From: an uncultured Clostridia bacterium
Lineage (GTDB): Bacteria > Bacillota > Clostridia > UBA1381
Assembly (NCBI GenBank): GCA_905235885.1
Contig: CAJONM010000098.1
Span: 1-6,225 of the forward strand
DNA length: 6,225 bases
Reading direction: 5' to 3'
Shown here one piece after another: positions 1 to 3,626 of the stretch. Both the position numbers and the translations under genes were made by a program. Under the pieces are notes generated by a model. It was not told where the DNA came from, did no database searches, and saw only the letters and a program-made list of their open reading frames with translations. Every line of letters starts with the position of its first letter. Within the stretch, counting starts at the first letter, position 1.

Positions 1-2
1 AC

Positions 3-10
3 AAGGGAGG
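3..10 (+). promoter_or_regulatory. Ribosome binding site that decides the TTG start of the ANTAR gene
   Basis: AAGGGAGG lies 9 nt before a TTG at position 20. The reading frame is open back to the window edge, so without this site the gene could be read as continuing upstream. The first in-frame ATG, at 83, would remove the first beta strand of the receiver-like domain and has no comparable Shine-Dalgarno sequence. Confidence 0.7.
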
Positions 11-19
11 TGTCAGGCG

Positions 20-553
20 TTGGAATATATTATTCTTGGCTTTTCATCGGACAGTACGGCTGAAAAGATCAGGGAAGCCCTCATGGGAACAAGCTACAAA
101 ATCGTAAATATCGTATGTCACTCCGGCGCCGAGCTCCTGAGAACGGCAAACGAATACGATCGTGCGCTTATAATTATGGGCTTTAAGCTTTCGGATATGA
201 CCGTCAATGATATATGCGAAAACCTTCATAGCGGATGCAGGATATTATCGGTCATGAGGGCGGAGCATACGGAGGATGTTTTATATGACGAAATAATGCC
301 GCTGCCGCTCCCGATAAACAGGAGCAGGCTCATACACGCCGTAAATGCGCTTCTCGGATATATACCGTCATCAAGAGGCGGTGCGTCGCGATCCCAGGAG
401 GAGAATGCGCTGATAGACCGCGCCAAGCTGTTGCTTATCGAGAGATATAATATGGGCGAGGAGCAGGCGCACAGATTTATACAAAAACGAAGCATGGACA
501 CCGGCTCAAAGGCAGTGGATATTGCAAGAGCGATATTATATTCGGATCAATAA
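20..553 (+). CDS. ANTAR-domain response-regulator-like protein with degenerate receiver (177 aa)
   Basis: Probable RNA-binding transcription antiterminator of the ANTAR (AmiR/NasR) type, acting in the cytoplasm. Residues about 1-114 have the alternating strand/helix pattern of a CheY-like receiver. Residues about 128-174 match ANTAR: an A-L-I-x-R-A-K start, then E-E-Q-A, and a final helix ending V-D-I-A-R-A-I-L. The receiver lacks its chemistry. The strand that should end in the phosphoacceptor Asp reads L-I-I-M-G-F-K-L-S-D, with Gly54 at the Asp position. The N-terminal acidic pair is absent (Y-I-I-L-G-F-S-S-D), and the usual Lys-Pro is replaced in P-L-P-L-P-I-N. The family binds paired hexanucleotide hairpins in leader RNAs and disrupts terminators. 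In Clostridia such genes often neighbour nitrogen or glutamine metabolism genes, but the upstream neighbour is outside the window, so the target is unknown. Translation starts at TTG. No terminator is evident after the stop. Confidence 0.88.
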   Translation: MEYIILGFSSDSTAEKIREALMGTSYKIVNIVCHSGAELLRTANEYDRALIIMGFKLSDMTVNDICENLHSGCRILSVMRAEHTEDVLYDEIMPLPLPINRSRLIHAVNALLGYIPSSRGGASRSQEENALIDRAKLLLIERYNMGEEQAHRFIQKRSMDTGSKAVDIARAILYSDQ

Positions 554-567
554 TATTCGGATAAATA
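538..567 (+). repeat. 15-bp tandem duplication across the ANTAR stop codon
   Basis: Two adjacent 15-bp units, 538-552 and 553-567, match at 14 of 15 positions; both begin ATATTCGGAT. The first encodes the protein's last residues and most of its stop codon. The second repeats the same frame directly after the stop. It looks like a small replication-slippage duplication and has no obvious function. Confidence 0.75.
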
Positions 568-580
568 TTTTGTGAAACGG

Positions 581-609
581 TTGACATGAATGTCACGATG
601 TGGTATTAT
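581..609 (+). promoter_or_regulatory. Sigma-A promoter of the galM-aminotransferase unit
   Basis: A consensus -35 TTGACA (581-586) is followed by a 17-nt spacer and -10 TATTAT (604-609), with an extended -10 TG at 601-602. Transcription should start near 616, giving a leader of roughly 22 nt before the ATG at 639. The match is close to ideal for a housekeeping promoter. Confidence 0.85.
582..595. promoter_or_regulatory. Candidate operator palindrome overlapping the -35 box
   Basis: TGACAT-GA-ATGTCA is a perfect 6-bp inverted repeat with a 2-bp centre. It covers most of the -35 hexamer and the start of the spacer, where a bound dimer would block RNA polymerase. No regulator gene for it is visible in the window. 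The left arm overlaps TTGACA itself, so part of the symmetry could be coincidental. Confidence 0.45.
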
Positions 610-638
610 AAAGCAAGTAAATTTTGGGGGTGCTTTTT

Positions 639-1676
639 ATGTCCATAGAGAAGAAAAAATTCGGAATAATGCCTTCGGGCGATGTTATATATTCGTATAA
701 AATAGATAATGGCAAAGGACTGTCGGCTGAGATAATAAGCTATGGCGGCATAGTTACAAGGCTGCTTGTGGCGGATAAAAACGGATGCACGAGAGATGTT
801 GTTTTAGGCAGATCGTCACTTGAGCAATACCTGAAAAATGACGGATATCTGGGCGCGATAATCGGCAGGCATGCAAACAGGATAGCAAAGGGCAGCTTCA
901 CTTTGGGCAATGAATGCTTCAATGTAGGGATAAATGAAAACGGAAACAGTCTGCATGGCGGCAGGGAAGGTTTTGATAAAAAGGTATGGAATGTCCTTGA
1001 GCTGCCGCAGGAGAACGCTATTGAGCTGAGCTATGTTTCAAAAGACGGAGAGGAAGGCTTCCCCGGAGAGCTTGATGTTACGGTAAAGTATACGGTAACA
1101 GATGATAACGCGCTTAAAATAGAATACAGCGCAAGCTCGGATAAGGATACATTGTGCAATCTCACAAATCACAGCTATTTTAACCTCAACGGACATGACA
1201 GCGGCAAGATATACGGTCATGTTCTTCAGATAAACTCAGGCTTCTATACGCCGAATGATGACGAGGGTATGCCTACGGGTGAGGTGTTGTCGGTATTCGG
1301 AACCCCGTTTGATTACAGAGTTCCGAAGCCTATCGGACAGGATATAAACGCGGATTTTGAGCAGATACAGAAATTCGGCGGCTATGACCATAATTATGCC
1401 ATACAAGGTCGCGGACTTCGCCTTGCGGCTGTCGCAACCGGTGACAGCTCGGATATAACGATGCAGGTATATACTGATTGCCCGGCAATGCAGCTATATA
1501 CATCAAATATGCTCGGCAGCGGCGTATATAAGGATGGGGAGGAGTACGGCACACATTCGGCGTTCTGCCTCGAAGCGCAGGCGTTCCCGAACGCGATGGC
1601 GCACAGCCATTATCCCGATCCGATACTGAGACAGAGTGAAAAATACACACAGACAACTATATACAGGTTCGTCTAA
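639..1676 (+). CDS. galM: Aldose 1-epimerase (galactose mutarotase), 345 aa
   Basis: Interconverts the alpha and beta anomers of aldoses such as galactose and glucose, usually feeding the Leloir pathway; cytoplasmic. Family hallmarks, numbered from the ATG at 639: G-R-H-A-N-R-I-A (76-83, substrate-binding Arg77), S-L-H-G-G with His106, T-N-H-S-Y-F-N-L with the catalytic acid His178, G-G-Y-D-H with Asp250, and F-C-L-E-A-Q with the catalytic base Glu312. All expected active-site residues are present and the length is normal. An in-frame TTG at 624 would add five residues, but it overlaps the GGGGGTG ribosome binding site (626-632), so the ATG 6 nt further on is preferred. There is no signal peptide. 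No other galactose genes are in the window, so the physiological sugar is not fixed. The gene is first in a two-gene unit; its stop codon overlaps the next ribosome binding site. Confidence 0.95.
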   Translation: MSIEKKKFGIMPSGDVIYSYKIDNGKGLSAEIISYGGIVTRLLVADKNGCTRDVVLGRSSLEQYLKNDGYLGAIIGRHANRIAKGSFTLGNECFNVGINENGNSLHGGREGFDKKVWNVLELPQENAIELSYVSKDGEEGFPGELDVTVKYTVTDDNALKIEYSASSDKDTLCNLTNHSYFNLNGHDSGKIYGHVLQINSGFYTPNDDEGMPTGEVLSVFGTPFDYRVPKPIGQDINADFEQIQKFGGYDHNYAIQGRGLRLAAVATGDSSDITMQVYTDCPAMQLYTSNMLGSGVYKDGEEYGTHSAFCLEAQAFPNAMAHSHYPDPILRQSEKYTQTTIYRFV

Positions 1677-1681
1677 GGAGG
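1675..1681 (+). promoter_or_regulatory. Ribosome binding site overlapping the galM stop codon
   Basis: AAGGAGG shares its first two bases with the galM TAA stop and sits 7 nt before the aminotransferase ATG at 1689. This tight overlap indicates one mRNA and probably coupled translation. Confidence 0.8.
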
Positions 1682-1688
1682 AAACGGA

Positions 1689-2969
1689 ATGTCATATAAA
1701 ATGATGACAAAGGATGAATTGAAAAGACTGCGATCGGAGCTTTTATCCGAGTATGAGGAGAAAAAGAGCCAAGGACTTGACCTCAGCATGGCAAGGGGCA
1801 AGCCCGAAACGAGCCAGCTCGATCTGTCAATGCCGATGCTCGAGATTATAAAGCCGGACACACCGTTTAAGGGTGAGGACGGTATGGATATGCGAAATTA
1901 CGGCGTTTTATCGGGTACGGCAGAGGCTAAAAGATTTTTTGCCGATATGCTTGATGTAAGCCTCGAAAACATATTGATCTACGGCAGCGCGTCGCTTGCG
2001 CTGATGTATGACACCATATCACGCGCGTACATAAAGGGAATATGCGGCAGCGAGCCGTGGAGCAGACTTGAGAAGGTAAAGTTCCTCTGTCCCGTACCGG
2101 GCTACGACAGGCATTTTACCATATGCGAATTTTTCGGGATAGAAATGATAAGTGTCCCCATGGACGATAACGGACCGGATATGGATATGGTTGAAAGGCT
2201 TGTGTCGTGCGATCCTTTGATAAAGGGGATATGGTGTGTGCCGAAATACTCCAATCCGAACGGTATAGTATACAGTGATGAGGTTGTGCGGCGGTTTGCC
2301 GCTTTAAAGCCGGCGGCGGAGGATTTCAGGATATATTGGGATAATGCGTATTGTATACATCATCTCTACAGAGATCGTCAGCCGGAGATATTAAATATCG
2401 TATCCGAATGCGAAAAAGCAGGAAATCCCGATATGGTATATGAATTCTGTTCAACATCGAAAATAACATTCCCCGGCTCCGGAGTATCCGCGATGGCTGC
2501 CTCAAAGAGAAACATAGATGAAACAGTCGCGATGATGAGCGTGCAAACGATAAGTCATGACAAGCTTAATCAGCTGCGCCATGTTATGTTTCTCCCGACA
2601 CAAAAGGCGCTTAAAGAGCATATGATGAAGCATGCCGACATTATGCGCCCGAAATTCGAGGCTGTTTTGGAAATGCTTGAAAAAGAACTGGGCGGTCTGG
2701 GGATAGCGAGTTGGACGAAGCCTTTGGGCGGCTATTTCATCAGCTTTGATTCTATGGAGGGCTGCGCGAAGAAAATAGTGTCGATGTGCAAGGATGCCGG
2801 CATTGTGATGACCGACGCCGGCGCGACATATCCGTACGGCAACGACCCCAAGGACAGCAATATACGGATAGCGCCGTCATTTCCGCCTATCGACGAGCTG
2901 CGCAAGGCATGTGAGGTATTCATCATATGCGTCAAGCTTGCAAGTATAGAAAAGATACTTTCAATCTAA
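1689..2969 (+). CDS. PLP-dependent class I aminotransferase, AspT/Aminotran_MocR type (426 aa)
   Basis: Fold-type I PLP enzyme transferring an amino group between an amino acid and a 2-oxo acid; aspartate/2-oxoglutarate is the most likely pair. The N-terminal D-L-S-M-A-R-G-K-P-E-T-S-Q-L-D-L-S (31-47) is typical of the AspT-like subgroup (class Ic, Pfam Aminotran_MocR) rather than classical AspC. Cofactor and substrate sites are visible: Y-G-S-A-S (98-102) for the PLP phosphate, Y-S-N-P-N-G (187-192), W-D-N-A-Y with Asp218 contacting the pyridine nitrogen, S-T-S-K with the Schiff-base Lys258, and N-I-R-I-A-P with Arg393 for the substrate carboxylate. Length is normal for the subgroup, and there is no DNA-binding domain despite the Pfam name. 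The gene is translated from an AAGGAGG site overlapping the galM stop and is followed by an intrinsic terminator. The link with a sugar mutarotase is not functionally obvious. Substrate specificity cannot be read from sequence alone. Confidence 0.93.
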   Translation: MSYKMMTKDELKRLRSELLSEYEEKKSQGLDLSMARGKPETSQLDLSMPMLEIIKPDTPFKGEDGMDMRNYGVLSGTAEAKRFFADMLDVSLENILIYGSASLALMYDTISRAYIKGICGSEPWSRLEKVKFLCPVPGYDRHFTICEFFGIEMISVPMDDNGPDMDMVERLVSCDPLIKGIWCVPKYSNPNGIVYSDEVVRRFAALKPAAEDFRIYWDNAYCIHHLYRDRQPEILNIVSECEKAGNPDMVYEFCSTSKITFPGSGVSAMAASKRNIDETVAMMSVQTISHDKLNQLRHVMFLPTQKALKEHMMKHADIMRPKFEAVLEMLEKELGGLGIASWTKPLGGYFISFDSMEGCAKKIVSMCKDAGIVMTDAGATYPYGNDPKDSNIRIAPSFPPIDELRKACEVFIICVKLASIEKILSI

Positions 2970-2975
2970 TCTAAC

Positions 2976-3014
2976 AAAAGCCGAACGAAACTTTCATTTC
3001 TGTTCGGCTTTTTT
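2976..3014 (+). terminator. Rho-independent terminator after the aminotransferase gene
   Basis: An 11-bp perfect stem pairs AAAAGCCGAAC (2976-2986) with GTTCGGCTTTT (3002-3012) across a 15-nt loop and runs into a T tract (3009-3014), with a second T run at 3019-3025. It starts 7 nt after the stop codon and isolates the galM unit from the feo operon. The A-rich left arm may give some termination on the other strand. Confidence 0.93.
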
Positions 3015-3035
3015 CGACTTTTTTTAAAAAAGGTA

Positions 3036-3064
3036 TTGACAAATGTGATGAAATGTGTTAGTAT
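3036..3064 (+). promoter_or_regulatory. Sigma-A promoter of the feo operon
   Basis: A consensus -35 TTGACA (3036-3041), a 17-nt spacer and -10 TAGTAT (3059-3064) with an extended -10 TG at 3056-3057. Transcription is expected near 3071, leaving a leader of about 57 nt before the first feoA. A TGTTA/TAACA inverted repeat (3056-3060 and 3066-3070) surrounds the -10 box. Confidence 0.85.
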
Positions 3065-3073
3065 GTAACAAGG

Positions 3074-3095
3074 TTGGTTAGCATAAACTAATTAA
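3074..3095. promoter_or_regulatory. Candidate feo operator or leader hairpin, copy 1
   Basis: TTGGTTAG (3074-3081), a CATAAA centre, and CTAATTAA (3088-3095) form an 8-bp imperfect inverted repeat at the predicted transcription start. The GTTAG/CTAA half-sites recall DtxR/IdeR-type iron boxes, though the 6-bp centre is wider than the IdeR consensus. A repressor here would block initiation under iron-replete conditions. The two mismatches in the DNA palindrome become G-U pairs in RNA, so a 5'-end mRNA hairpin is an alternative. A second copy precedes feoB. Confidence 0.6.
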
Positions 3096-3127
3096 GGTAT
3101 GTATGTTATAATTTAAGGAGTGGTGGT

Positions 3128-3340
3128 ATGATTCCCTTATCCATGGTAAATACGGGTGAAACGGGACTTATAAAAAGAATTACAGGTAACGAAAATACAA
3201 AGCATTTTCTTGAAAATCTTGGATTTACGGAAGGCAGCAATGTAACGGTAGTATCTGAAATAGGTGGCAACATAATAGTTAAGATCAAGGAATCAAGAGT
3301 TGCTATAGATAAATCAATGGCAAGCAGAATATACATATAG
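3128..3340 (+). CDS. feoA: FeoA-type SH3-like protein, first copy (70 aa)
   Basis: Small cytoplasmic beta-barrel protein expected to assist or regulate the FeoB ferrous iron transporter. The core pattern is present: V-N-T-G-E-T-G near the start, L-E-N-L-G-F-T-E-G-S (28-37), then the strands V-T-V-V and I-I-V-K-I, and a closing A-S-R-I-Y-I. It lacks the P-L-G-D-P turn of the second copy and is the more divergent of the two. AAGGAG (3115-3120) lies 7 nt before the ATG at 3128; an in-frame ATG five codons later has no such site. This is the first gene of the feo operon, 16 nt from the next one. Whether it binds FeoB or serves another partner is not shown by the sequence. Confidence 0.9.
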   Translation: MIPLSMVNTGETGLIKRITGNENTKHFLENLGFTEGSNVTVVSEIGGNIIVKIKESRVAIDKSMASRIYI

Positions 3341-3348
3341 AAAGGAGG
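3341..3348 (+). promoter_or_regulatory. Strong ribosome binding site of the second feoA
   Basis: AAAGGAGG directly follows the first feoA stop codon and lies 8 nt before the ATG at 3357. It is a near-perfect anti-16S match, so the second FeoA is probably made at a high level. Confidence 0.75.
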
Positions 3349-3356
3349 ATGATCGT

Positions 3357-3575
3357 ATGACTTTAAGAGATGCAAAAATCGGTCAGACGGTAAAGGTCGT
3401 AAAGCTGTCGGGCGGCGGAGCGATAAAGCGGCGTATAATGGATATGGGAATAACAAAGGGAGTTGAGATCTACATACGCAAGGTCGCACCGCTCGGAGAT
3501 CCTATAGAGGTCACCGTAAGAGGCTATGAGCTTTCCATAAGAAAAGCAGACGCGCAAATGATCGAAACGGAATAA
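3357..3575 (+). CDS. feoA: FeoA-type SH3-like protein, second copy (72 aa)
   Basis: Cytoplasmic FeoA-family protein with the canonical pattern: L-R-D-A-K-I-G-Q-T-V-K-V near the start, R-R-I-M-D-M-G-I-T-K-G (25-35), the turn A-P-L-G-D-P-I (44-50), V-R-G-Y-E-L-S-I-R and a final A-D-A-Q-M-I. This is closer to textbook FeoA than the first copy, so it is the likelier direct FeoB partner. It is basic in its N-terminal half. It sits 16 nt after feoA copy 1 and 51 nt before feoB; that 51-nt gap holds the second regulatory element. Duplicated FeoA genes are common in Firmicute feo operons. No FeoC is present. Confidence 0.93.
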   Translation: MTLRDAKIGQTVKVVKLSGGGAIKRRIMDMGITKGVEIYIRKVAPLGDPIEVTVRGYELSIRKADAQMIETE

Positions 3576-3592
3576 ATTATTTATAAAGGAAA

Positions 3593-3608
3593 GTTAGCTG
3601 AAACTAAC
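3593..3608. promoter_or_regulatory. Candidate feo operator or intercistronic hairpin, copy 2
   Basis: GTTAG-CTGAAA-CTAAC is a perfect 5-bp inverted repeat in the gap between the second feoA and feoB. It matches the copy at the feo promoter (3077-3092) at 13 of 16 positions, including C and AAA in the centre. It ends 4 nt before the feoB ribosome binding site. No convincing promoter lies just upstream, so it may act on the mRNA (processing, translation) or as a secondary repressor site. Confidence 0.55.
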
Positions 3609-3626
3609 GAACAGGAGGTTAAACTA

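Noticed and set aside
624..638. TTG-initiated five-residue N-terminal extension of galM
   Set aside because: The TTG overlaps the GGGGGTG ribosome binding site, and an ATG at 639 has correct spacing from it. The added residues match no family feature.
1330..1656. 108-codon open frame on the - strand within galM
   Set aside because: It is a shadow of the galM coding frame, with no motif and no promoter.
3107..3112. Perfect TATAAT between the feo promoter and first feoA
   Set aside because: Its -35 position (TAAACT at 3084-3089) is poor, and a start here would leave almost no leader before the AAGGAG at 3115. The upstream promoter is much better.
3106..3489. 127-codon open frame on the - strand across both feoA genes
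   Set aside because: Both feoA frames are well supported by ribosome binding sites and family motifs. The antisense frame shows no domain.
3559..3587. Internal promoter before feoB (TATAAA at 3582-3587)
   Set aside because: The matching -35 region (TGATCG at 3559-3564) has little resemblance to TTGACA. The region is A/T-rich, so the hexamer is weak evidence.
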